From Parvularculaceae bacterium (GTDB lineage Bacteria; Pseudomonadota; Alphaproteobacteria; Caulobacterales; Parvularculaceae), in assembly GCA_013389125.1 (NCBI GenBank), contig JACADX010000049.1, forward strand, positions 1-12,395: a stretch of DNA of 12,395 bases. The letters are read 5' to 3'. A program made the position numbers and the translations under genes. The first letter of the stretch is position 1, and each line of letters begins with the position of its first letter. Shown here in pieces: positions 1 to 6,637 of this stretch. A model generated the notes under the pieces. It worked only from the letters and a program-made list of their open reading frames with translations, did not search any database and was not told the DNA's origin.

Positions 1-156
1 ATACAATGCACGGACTTGTCCCGCGCGCCGCTCTTCCAAACCTTCGGGAACATCCGTTCCGCGAGTACGAGACCCCGCGCCCCTAAAAGCTCAAGGGACG
101 CGGGGTTTCGGGGTTTAAGCCGTAGGCGGAGCAAAGGGCCGGCGGGAAGAAAGCCC
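1..156. other. Left-edge flank with no assignable gene
   Basis: Apart from the hairpin at 72-106, no gene can be assigned. One plus-strand frame is open from the window edge and stops at a TAA at 84-86, inside the hairpin, so it could be the tail of a converging gene. On the minus strand an ATG at 53-51 opens a frame that runs off the edge (first residues MFPKVWKSGARDKSVHC), so it could instead be the start of a next gene. Each stretch is under 30 codons and I do not recognise either. They overlap, so at most one is likely real. Confidence 0.3.
72..106. terminator. Hairpin downstream of puuB, probable terminator
   Basis: The arms at 72-84 and 94-106 pair over 13 positions with a single mismatch (80 against 98), around a 9-nt loop. 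The stem is very GC-rich. It lies about 50 nt beyond the stop codon of the puuB-like gene, where the minus-strand operon should end. Neither side carries a long T run; on the plus strand it is followed by TTTCGGGGTTT, so it is not a textbook intrinsic terminator. It could act in both directions, be an RNA-stabilising 3' end, or be a REP-like element. Confidence 0.45.
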
Positions 157-1440
157 TCAAATCCCGATGACGTCGCGCATGCGGAACCATGTCATGCCCA
201 TCGCGAGCAGGGGATTGCCGACAAGGGTCGCCGCGGGAATGCGAAAGTGACGCACCGCCTCGAAGAGGTCGATGTCCGCCGTTTTCGCCTCGATCGCGTC
301 CGCGAGAATTTCGCCGGCGATGTGGCTGCAATTGACGCCGTGGCCGGAATAGCCTTGCGCGTAATAGAGATTGTCGCGCAGCTTTCCGATCAGCGGCACG
401 CGATTTAGCGGGATGCCGATCGCGCCGCCCCAGGCGTAGTCGACTTTGACGTCGCCAAGCTGCGGCAGGATGCGTTTGAGGCGCGGCAAGAGCGAGCCTT
501 CGATGTCGATGATCTCGCGATTGGAATAGGTGCAGCGCCCGCCGAACAAGAGCCGGTCGTCGCTTGTCCGGCGAAAATAGTCGAGCACCCAGTTCGCGTC
601 ACAGACGCCGAGATTGTCCGGAAGCGCGTCGCGCGCGCGTTCCGGCCCGAGTCGTTCCGTCGCGATCATGAACGTCTGCGCCGGAAGCATGGCGCCGCGG
701 AGCGTCGATTGCGCGAGCTTGTGATAGGCGTTGCCGGCGAGAATGGCGAATTTCGCGCGAACGGAACCTGCCGCCGTCCGGACGACCGGCGCCGCGTCGC
801 CGTCAATCGAGGAAACCTCGGTTCGCTCAAAGATGCGAACGCCGAGCTTTTCCGCCGCCTGCGCCTCGCCAAGACAGAGATTGAGCGGGTGGCAGTGCGC
901 GCCGCGGCGGTCGATGAGCCCGCCGCAATAGGCGTCGGTCGCGACATGCGCGCGGAGCGACGTGTCGTCGAGAAGTTCGAAGTGATCGGCGCCGAGGGCT
1001 TTTTCGGCTTCGTATTCCGCGGCGAGCGCGCGCTGCTGTTTCGCGTTCGCGGCGACCGTGATCGACCCGCGCGCATAATCGCAAGCGATTTCGTACTTCG
1101 CGATGCGCTCTTCGATGATGTCGTGGCCGCGATATTTCGTACGGCGCAGGAAGCGGACGCCGTCTTCGCCGAGCTGTTTCGCCATTTCGCCTTCGCCGGA
1201 CCAGCCGGCGAGAACCTGCCCGCCATTGCGCCCCGAAGCGCCCCAGCCGATGCGGTTCGCCTCAAGCAGGATGACGCTGCGACCGCGCTCGGCGAGCGTC
1301 AAAGCCGCTGAAACGCCGGTAAAGCCGCCGCCGATGACGCAGATGTCGGCTTCATGTTCGCCGGCGAGCGGCGGCCGCTCGCGCGAAGGGTTCGCCGTCG
1401 CCGCGTACCACGACCGCACATGTTCGCCCGCCGCCGTCAT
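157..1440 (-). CDS. puuB: Gamma-glutamylputrescine oxidoreductase-like FAD oxidase (PuuB family)
   Basis: A DAO-type FAD-dependent amine oxidase of 427 residues, close to the 426 of E. coli PuuB. PuuB oxidises gamma-glutamylputrescine to gamma-glutamyl-aminobutyraldehyde in the cytoplasm. The N-terminal Rossmann motif GGGFTG is at residues 37-42, with the ribose-binding Glu60 at the end of the second strand. The family hallmark GASGRNGGQ is at 67-75. The C-terminal FAD-contact segment YYAQGYSGHGVNCSHIAGE begins at residue 359, and the C-terminus (MRDVIGI) resembles E. coli PuuB. I chose the ATG at 1440; a TTG at 1446 overlaps the preceding gene's TGA as TTGA and would add two residues. Neither has a separate Shine-Dalgarno site, so translation is probably coupled to the upstream ligase. 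It is the last gene of the operon. Substrate is inferred from family and context. Confidence 0.9.
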   Translation of the reverse strand: MTAAGEHVRSWYAATANPSRERPPLAGEHEADICVIGGGFTGVSAALTLAERGRSVILLEANRIGWGASGRNGGQVLAGWSGEGEMAKQLGEDGVRFLRRTKYRGHDIIEERIAKYEIACDYARGSITVAANAKQQRALAAEYEAEKALGADHFELLDDTSLRAHVATDAYCGGLIDRRGAHCHPLNLCLGEAQAAEKLGVRIFERTEVSSIDGDAAPVVRTAAGSVRAKFAILAGNAYHKLAQSTLRGAMLPAQTFMIATERLGPERARDALPDNLGVCDANWVLDYFRRTSDDRLLFGGRCTYSNREIIDIEGSLLPRLKRILPQLGDVKVDYAWGGAIGIPLNRVPLIGKLRDNLYYAQGYSGHGVNCSHIAGEILADAIEAKTADIDLFEAVRHFRIPAATLVGNPLLAMGMTWFRMRDVIGI

Positions 1441-1442
1441 CT

Positions 1443-2822
1443 TCAAAACGTCGAAAGATAGCTGTCGTATTCGACATCGGTGACGCGCCGGTCGATCGTC
1501 GCCATTTCCTGCCGCTTCAAGGCGGAGAAGACGCGCGTCACCATTGCGCCGAAGGCCGGCGCGAGAACGCCGCCCGCCTGAAACGCGTCGAGCGCGGCGC
1601 GCCAGCCGAGCGCGAGTTTCGGCGCGTCGGATTTGTAGGCGTTGCCTTCGAGCGCCGGCGGCGGCGCCAGCTTCTTCTCGACGCCGTGGAGCGCGCCGGC
1701 GAGGAGCGCGGCGAGCACGAGGTAGGGGTTGGCGTCGGCGCCGGCGACGCGATGCTCGAAGCGCCTGTTCGCGCCCGTGTCGGTCGGTATGCGGATCGCC
1801 GCCGTTCGGTTTTCATAGCCCCAGGTCGCCCGCGTCGGCGCGTGCGATCCCTCCTGGAAACGGCGCCAGGAATTGAAATGCGGCGCGAAGAAAATCATCG
1901 CCTCCGCCGCCGTTTCGATGAGGCCGGCGATCGCCTCAAGGAAGAGCCTGCTTCCCTTCTCGCCATCGCCGTCGAACGCGTTTGCGCCCTTGTCGTCAAG
2001 CATGCTCATGTGAACATGCATGCCGTTGCCGGGAAGGTCGCCGAAGGGTTTCGCCATGAACGAGGCGAGGAGGCCATGCCCCGCCGCAACGCCCTTGATC
2101 GCGCGTTTTAGCTGAACCGATTGATCGGCGGCCCTTAAGACGTCTTTCTGATGCTTGAGGTTCACTTCAAACTGGCTCGGCCCCGCCTCGATGACGGCGG
2201 CGTCGAGCGGCAGGCCTTGCGCGTCGCAGGCGGCGTAAAGGTCGGCGAAGAAATCGGCGTAGGCGTCAAGCTCGCTCATCGCGTAGACGCGGCCGTCGAC
2301 GACGCGGCGGCCGGAAAATTTCGAGGCCGGCGTCAGCGGCCGGCCGAGGTCGTCCGATTTTCCGGAGAGGAGGTAGAATTCAAGCTCGATCGCCGCGACC
2401 GGGTGAAGACCCTTCGCCGCGAGCCGCCGCTGCATCTCGGATAGAAGCTGCCGCGGATCGGCGAGGAAGGCCCCGCCATCCGCCTCCGCCATCATCAACT
2501 GGACCTGCGCTGTCTTCTCCTTCGCCCATGGCGTCGGGACGAGCCCCGGTTCGAGCGGCAGGCAGACGCCGTCCTGATCGCCAGTGTCGACGACAAGTCC
2601 GTTGTCGAAAACGTCTGTTCCCCAGATATCGACGCCGATCAGCGACCGCGGCAGCCTGAGGCCGCCTTCGAAAAGCTTCATCGCGCTCTTCGCCGGCAGG
2701 CGCTTTCCGCGCGCGACGCCGTTAAGGTCGACGAGAAAGGCGTCGATGAATCGGAGATCGTCCGCGGAGGCCAGAAACGCCCGCGCCGCGTCGGCGAGTT
2801 TCCTGTCGGCGACGGCCTTCAT
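1443..2822 (-). CDS. puuA: Gamma-glutamylpolyamine synthetase, glutamine-synthetase-like (PuuA/SpuB type)
   Basis: A glutamine synthetase-fold ligase of 459 residues (E. coli PuuA has 472). The family joins glutamate to putrescine or another amine using ATP. Visible catalytic-fold motifs: ELEFYLL at 146-152 (metal-binding Glu), QFEVNLKH at 217-224, NGMHVHMSM at 266-274, NRTAAIRIP at 338-346 and RRFEHRVAGADANPYL from 353. The N-terminal LVDLNGVARGKRLP (30-43), SWRRFQ and the GADANPYL stretch match the PuuA/SpuB subgroup more than true GlnA, and the adenylylation-type C-terminal region of GlnA is not apparent. Its ATG follows the aminotransferase TGA by one base, with AAGAAGGG at 2835-2828 as ribosome-binding site. 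Its own TGA overlaps a possible TTG start of puuB. It is the second ligase in this operon and the closer of the two to PuuA, so it is the better candidate partner for PuuB. Exact amine substrate is inferred. Confidence 0.9.
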   Translation of the reverse strand: MKAVADRKLADAARAFLASADDLRFIDAFLVDLNGVARGKRLPAKSAMKLFEGGLRLPRSLIGVDIWGTDVFDNGLVVDTGDQDGVCLPLEPGLVPTPWAKEKTAQVQLMMAEADGGAFLADPRQLLSEMQRRLAAKGLHPVAAIELEFYLLSGKSDDLGRPLTPASKFSGRRVVDGRVYAMSELDAYADFFADLYAACDAQGLPLDAAVIEAGPSQFEVNLKHQKDVLRAADQSVQLKRAIKGVAAGHGLLASFMAKPFGDLPGNGMHVHMSMLDDKGANAFDGDGEKGSRLFLEAIAGLIETAAEAMIFFAPHFNSWRRFQEGSHAPTRATWGYENRTAAIRIPTDTGANRRFEHRVAGADANPYLVLAALLAGALHGVEKKLAPPPALEGNAYKSDAPKLALGWRAALDAFQAGGVLAPAFGAMVTRVFSALKRQEMATIDRRVTDVEYDSYLSTF

Positions 2823-2823
2823 G

Positions 2824-4200
2824 TCAGCCCTTCTTGAGGTCGCGGAGCGTCAGATCAAGCGCCTTCCTGACTCGCACGAAGAGCTCATCGATCTCGGCGT
2901 CGCTGATGACAAGCGGCGGGCAAAGGAACATCGTCTCGCCGACCGCACGCATGACGACGCCCGAGTCAAAGCAATGGCCGCGGCAGATGACGCCGGTCGC
3001 GCCGGAGGCCGAATAGCGTTCGCGCGTTTCCTTGTTCTTGACGAGTTCGACCGCGCCGAGAAGGCCGACGCCGCGCGTCTCGCCGACCAGCGGATGGTCC
3101 TCAAGCGCCTTAAGACCCGCCTGGAATCGCTTCGCCGCCGCCGCGCCGCGCGGGCCGACGAGGCCCATTTCGGAGATCAGTTCGATATTGCGGATCGCGA
3201 CCGCGCAGGCGACGGGATGGCCGGAATAGGTGTAGCCGTGCGCCATTTCGGAATTTGATTCGATGATCGGCCTCGCGACGCGCTCCGAAAGCGCGACGGC
3301 CGAAAGCGGCTGATAGCCGCTCGTCATGCCTTTCGCCATCGTCATGATGTCGGGCGCGACTCCGTAAGTCTCGCATCCGAACCAGTTTCCGGTGCGCCCG
3401 AAGCCGCAGATGACTTCATCCGACCAGAAGAGAATATCGTATTTCCGGCAGATCTTTTCGATTTCCGGCCAATAGCCCTCGGGCGGCGTCATCAGCCCGC
3501 CTGCGCCCATCACCGGTTCGCCGACGAACGCCGCGACATTCTCGGGGCCAAGCTCGAGAATCTTGTCTTCAAGCGCTTTCGCGCAGCGATGCGCGAATTC
3601 GCGTTCGGTTTCGCCGCTTGCGCCGTATTGATAATAGCACGGCGTCGGGCCGACATGGTGGAAGCGGGGCAGGGGAAGGTCGAAGATCCCTTGCATGAAC
3701 GGCAGGCCGGAAAGGCTGGCGCCGCCGATCGTTGATCCGTGATAGGCGCGCTGGCGGCTGATGATCGCCTTCTTCGCAGGCTTGCCCATCAGGTTCCAGT
3801 AATACCAAATGAGCTTGATCGCGCTGTCGACGGCCTCGGACCCGGAAGAGGAGAAGAGGAGCTGGTTGACGCCCGGCGGCGTCTTCGTCGCGATGAGCGC
3901 GGCGAGCTCGGCGGCGTAGGGCGTCGTCGTCTGGAAGAAGAGGTTGTAATAGGAGAGCTTCTTCAGCGTGTCGTAAGCGACGCGCGAAAGGTCTTCATTG
4001 CCGTAGCCGAGCTGCACGCACCAAAGACCCGCCATGCCGTCGAGGATCTTGTTGCCCTCCGAATCATGGATGTAGACGCCTTCCGCGCGCGTTATGACGC
4101 GCGGACCCTTGGCGCGCAGGTCATGATGCGTCGTGAACGGGTGAAGGTGGTTTGCGCTGTCGAGTTCGCGGATGTGCCGCGTGTAGTTGGACGTCGTCAT
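2824..4200 (-). CDS. spuC: Class III PLP aminotransferase, SpuC-like polyamine:pyruvate transaminase
   Basis: A fold-type I, class III (omega) aminotransferase of 458 residues. It resembles Pseudomonas SpuC along its length as I recall that sequence: HLHPFT near the N-terminus, RAEGVYIHDSEGNKILDGMAGLWCV (38-62, shared with the family), YYNLFFQT at 84-91 and the ending LDLTLRDLKKG. PLP-site features: the SSSGSEAVDSA loop at 117-127, Asp261 in SDEVICGFGRTG, and Lys290 in MTMAKGMTSGY as the Schiff-base lysine. SpuC-type enzymes move the amino group of putrescine or related amines to pyruvate; GABA or beta-alanine transaminase activity is a close alternative. I start it at the ATG at 4200 because GGGAG at 4210-4206 is well spaced; a TTG at 4212 would sit on that site. 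It begins 15 nt after the first ligase gene and ends 1 nt before the second. Activity on polyamines is inferred from context. Confidence 0.88.
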   Translation of the reverse strand: MTTSNYTRHIRELDSANHLHPFTTHHDLRAKGPRVITRAEGVYIHDSEGNKILDGMAGLWCVQLGYGNEDLSRVAYDTLKKLSYYNLFFQTTTPYAAELAALIATKTPPGVNQLLFSSSGSEAVDSAIKLIWYYWNLMGKPAKKAIISRQRAYHGSTIGGASLSGLPFMQGIFDLPLPRFHHVGPTPCYYQYGASGETEREFAHRCAKALEDKILELGPENVAAFVGEPVMGAGGLMTPPEGYWPEIEKICRKYDILFWSDEVICGFGRTGNWFGCETYGVAPDIMTMAKGMTSGYQPLSAVALSERVARPIIESNSEMAHGYTYSGHPVACAVAIRNIELISEMGLVGPRGAAAAKRFQAGLKALEDHPLVGETRGVGLLGAVELVKNKETRERYSASGATGVICRGHCFDSGVVMRAVGETMFLCPPLVISDAEIDELFVRVRKALDLTLRDLKKG

Positions 4201-4205
4201 CAGGG

Positions 4206-4210
4206 CTCCC
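4206..4210 (-). promoter_or_regulatory. Ribosome-binding site deciding the aminotransferase start
   Basis: GGGAG on the minus strand lies 5 nt before the ATG at 4200. An in-frame TTG four codons upstream (4212) overlaps this site, so the ATG is preferred. Confidence 0.6.
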
Positions 4211-4215
4211 AAAGC

Positions 4216-5565
4216 TCAGACATTGGTCATCAGGAAACGCACGTCCCAGGGGCTGAGGACGGCGGACCGATGTTCGTATTCGGAACGCTTGATGCTCGAG
4301 TACGTGTCGACGAAACTGTCGCCGAGCACGCGGCGCAGCGCCGCCGACTTCGAAAAATTGTCGACGCCTTCCATCAGCGATTTCGGCAGCGGGCGCTCCC
4401 GATCCTGATAGCCTTCGCCGACATATTCCTCGCGCGGTTCGATCTTTTCGAGCATGCCGATGAGCCCGCAGGCGAGCGACGCGGCGACGCCGAGGTAAGG
4501 GTTGATGTCGGCGCCCGGAATGCGGTTCTCGACGCGGCGCGCCTCAGGGCTCGACGCCGGAACCCGAAGGCCCACCGTGCGGTTCTCGCGGCTCCAATGG
4601 GTCGTCGTCGGCGCGCTCATGAACGCCTCGAACCGGTTGTAGGAGTTCGTATAGGGCGCAAGCAGCGGCATCGCCGCGGGAAGGTAGGCCTGCATGCCGC
4701 CGATGAACCAGCGGAAGAGATCGCTGTCCGACCCGTCGGCGTTCGCAAAAACGTTTCGCCGCGACTTGCTGTCTATGACGCTCTGATGGAGATGTATCGA
4801 GGAGCCGGAGTTGTCGGAATAGGGCTTGGCCATAAACGTCACGAAAAGATCGTGGCGGAGCGCAACCTGGCGCGTCAGGCGCTTGAAGAGGAACATCTGG
4901 TCGGCGACGCTCATCGCCTCATTGTGGCGGATGTTCACCTCGAATTGGCAGGGGCCGTCTTCGTGAATGAGCGTATCGAGATCGACGCGCTGAATTTCGC
5001 AGAATTCGTAGATTTCCTCCCACAGCTTGTCGAACTCGTCGATGGCGTCGAGGCTGTAGACGTTCTGTCCGAATTCGGGGAGGCCGGAACGCCCGCCCGG
5101 CGCGCGCGGTTCGATGATGACGTCGCTGAAGCGGTCGATCAGATAGAATTCGATCTCCGGCCCGACGATCGGCGTCCATCCGTGCTCGGCATATTGCTCG
5201 ACGACGCGGCGCAGCACTTGCCGCGGCGCGATCGGCGTCGGCGCGCCCTGGTCCGTCATGCTGTCGCAGATGAGGCTCGCGGTCGGATCGCTGTTCCACG
5301 GCGCAAGGTGGATCGTCGAGAGGTCCGGAACCATGACGAGGTCGCGCTCGGTCGTGACGACGGCGTTCGAGAAGATGATCTCGCCGTGGACGCTGATGGC
5401 GTAAACCGTTTCGGGGATCCGGAGGCTCTTGTTCTTGATGCCGCTGAGGAAAAGCGCCGGCGTCATCGTCTTGCCGCGCGCCGCGCCCGTGAGGTCCGGC
5501 ACGAGGCAGGCGACGTCCTGGACGCGATGGCGCCGGAGCCAATCTTCGAGTTCTTTAAAGTCCAT
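4216..5565 (-). CDS. Glutamine-synthetase-like gamma-glutamylamine ligase, first gene of the operon
   Basis: A 449-residue glutamine synthetase-fold ligase. Motifs: PEIEFYL at 136-142, EDGPCQFEVNIRH at 202-214, GSSIHLHQS at 254-262, ENRTVGLRVP at 327-336 and RRVENRIPGADINPYL from 343. It differs clearly from the other ligase of this operon (GSSIHLH for GNGMHVH; C-terminal SPWDVRFLMTNV for EYDSYLSTF), so the two are diverged paralogues rather than a recent duplication. By family and neighbours it should glutamylate a polyamine or monoamine; I cannot tell which. The open frame continues upstream to 5721, but those 52 codons translate to Arg/Ala/Gly-rich sequence with no family resemblance. The ATG at 5565 starts a normal MDFKELEDWL N-terminus and is preceded by AAGGCGG about 6 nt away. 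It leads the four-gene operon, divergent from the GntR gene. Confidence 0.88.
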   Translation of the reverse strand: MDFKELEDWLRRHRVQDVACLVPDLTGAARGKTMTPALFLSGIKNKSLRIPETVYAISVHGEIIFSNAVVTTERDLVMVPDLSTIHLAPWNSDPTASLICDSMTDQGAPTPIAPRQVLRRVVEQYAEHGWTPIVGPEIEFYLIDRFSDVIIEPRAPGGRSGLPEFGQNVYSLDAIDEFDKLWEEIYEFCEIQRVDLDTLIHEDGPCQFEVNIRHNEAMSVADQMFLFKRLTRQVALRHDLFVTFMAKPYSDNSGSSIHLHQSVIDSKSRRNVFANADGSDSDLFRWFIGGMQAYLPAAMPLLAPYTNSYNRFEAFMSAPTTTHWSRENRTVGLRVPASSPEARRVENRIPGADINPYLGVAASLACGLIGMLEKIEPREEYVGEGYQDRERPLPKSLMEGVDNFSKSAALRRVLGDSFVDTYSSIKRSEYEHRSAVLSPWDVRFLMTNV

Positions 5566-5713
5566 TGTTTCCGCCTTGAGCCGCCCGATGGAGAGGGCCG
5601 CCCTTGACCTTTTACTCCCGCCGGTGCGGCCCGATGCGCGGCGGCCGGTCACAGCGCTCCGGCCCGGCGCGATCCTGGTGCGCCGCGCGGGAAGACGGCG
5701 GCGCAAGGAGAAT

Positions 5714-5749
5714 GTGATCACGATTACCGGGCCGCGCGGCCGCCGGCAA
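5714..5749 (-). promoter_or_regulatory. Candidate promoter of the polyamine operon with internal palindromes
   Basis: On the minus strand TTGCCG (5749-5744) and TAATCG (5726-5721) are separated by 17 nt, a modest sigma70-like match. The spacer holds the perfect 12-bp palindrome GGCCGCGCGGCC (5730-5741), and the 8-bp palindrome GTGATCAC (5714-5721) covers the expected transcription start. That layout suits repressor control, perhaps by the divergent GntR protein. It would leave a leader of about 150 nt before the ATG at 5565. GC-rich sequence makes short palindromes common, so this is tentative. Confidence 0.25.
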
Positions 5750-5764
5750 GGGGGGCGAAAATCC

Positions 5765-5793
5765 TTGAAGATTCAACTGGAAGGCGCGAGTAT
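5765..5793 (+). promoter_or_regulatory. Candidate promoter of the GntR gene
   Basis: TTGAAG (5765-5770), a 17-nt spacer and GAGTAT (5788-5793) make a weak sigma70-like pair. The -35 element lies in the inverted repeat TTGAA-GA-TTCAA (5765-5776). A second short palindrome, AAGGGTCCCTT (5801-5811), lies just downstream of the -10, near the expected start. Both would be well placed for autoregulation, but the evidence is pattern only. Confidence 0.25.
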
Positions 5794-5835
5794 GCGGCGC
5801 AAGGGTCCCTTAACCTTGGAAGGCGGCTCACGGCG

Positions 5836-6564
5836 TTGAAACGCGGTTTCGCTCGTCACCGGCCCCTGCCCGCCGCCGCCCCGCCGCAATCGGCGCGGGG
5901 AAAGCGCCGCGCGCCCGTCGTTCACGAAGAAGTCTATGCGCGCCTTAAGCGAGCGATCATCGACGGCCAGCTTGCGCCGGGGCGGGCGTTGTCGGTCCGG
6001 ACGCTTGCCTCGCAGTTTTCCGTGAGCGCGATGCCGGCGCGCGAGTCGATCCGCCGCCTTGTCGCGCTCGGCGCGCTCGAAATGACTCCGACGCGGCGGA
6101 TCATGATTGCGCGCATGACGCCGTCGAAGGTCGAAGAGCTGACCGATGCGCGCCTGCCTCTCGAAGCGCGGCTCGCCGTGCGCGCTCTCGAGCGGACTGC
6201 GGCGAACCTCCGCAAACGCGAGGCGCTCATCGCGCGCCTTTCAAAGATCGACATGCGCCTTGATCGGGCGATCGAGCGCGGCGATGTCGGCGCCTATTCG
6301 AAGGCGAACAGCGACTTTCACTTCGCGCTCTATGCGGCGGCGGAGGCGCCGGCGCTGCTTGGCGTCGTCGAGGGACTCTGGCTGCAGATCGGCCCCTTCA
6401 TGCGCGTCGTCATAGAGCGTCTTGGCGCCTCGACGATGGTCGATCAGCACAAGGAAGCGATCGACGCGCTCGCCGCCGGCGACGCGAAAAAGCTCGAAAA
6501 TGCGATACGCCTCGACATTCTCGAAGGCATGTCGAAGATCGGCGAGGCGAGCGGGAAGGTTTGA
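5836..6564 (+). CDS. GntR-family transcriptional regulator, FCD (FadR-type) domain
   Basis: A 242-residue FadR-subfamily GntR regulator. The winged helix-turn-helix spans about residues 29-92, from VVHEEVYARLKRAIIDGQLAPG, through the recognition segment VRTLASQFSVSAMPARESIRRL, to the wing TPTRRIMIARM. The all-helical FCD effector domain runs from about 95 to 235, with NSDFHFALYAAAE at 158-170 and DQHKEAIDALAAGDAKK at 203-219. FCD domains usually bind a metal through an Asp/Asn and three His; here N158, H162 and H205 are visible, but the usual last His seems replaced by D227. No ATG is available at a sensible place; I use the TTG at 5836, with GGAAGG at 5818-5823 as a somewhat distant ribosome-binding site. 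The gene is divergent from the polyamine operon, so control of that operon is the simplest inference. The effector is unknown; a polyamine intermediate is possible. Confidence 0.88.
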   Translation: MKRGFARHRPLPAAAPPQSARGKRRAPVVHEEVYARLKRAIIDGQLAPGRALSVRTLASQFSVSAMPARESIRRLVALGALEMTPTRRIMIARMTPSKVEELTDARLPLEARLAVRALERTAANLRKREALIARLSKIDMRLDRAIERGDVGAYSKANSDFHFALYAAAEAPALLGVVEGLWLQIGPFMRVVIERLGASTMVDQHKEAIDALAAGDAKKLENAIRLDILEGMSKIGEASGKV

Positions 6565-6637
6565 CCTGCGTCAACGCGCTTGCGGCGGCCGGACGCCAAA
6601 CTGCGACTATTGAAACGAGGGCGGACGAGCTGCCGCG

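Noticed and set aside
1538..1876. Arg- and Ala-rich short open frames on both strands inside the PuuA-like gene.
   Set aside because: They are out-of-frame readings of GC-rich coding sequence, with no initiation signals and no recognisable domain.
3739..5607. A 622-codon open frame on the plus strand, opposite the first ligase and the aminotransferase.
   Set aside because: It has no recognisable domain, is rich in Arg, Ala, Glu and Val as expected for the antisense of GC-rich codons, and fully overlaps two well-supported genes.
5566..5721. A 52-codon upstream extension of the first ligase gene.
   Set aside because: The extension is Arg/Ala/Gly-rich with no family similarity, covers the likely promoter region, and the ATG at 5565 has a ribosome-binding site and gives the normal family N-terminus.
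6565..6637. A separate promoter for the flavodoxin-fold gene.
   Set aside because: The only -35/-10-like pair (TTGCGG and GACTAT) has a 19-nt spacer and weak matches, so read-through from the GntR gene is as likely.
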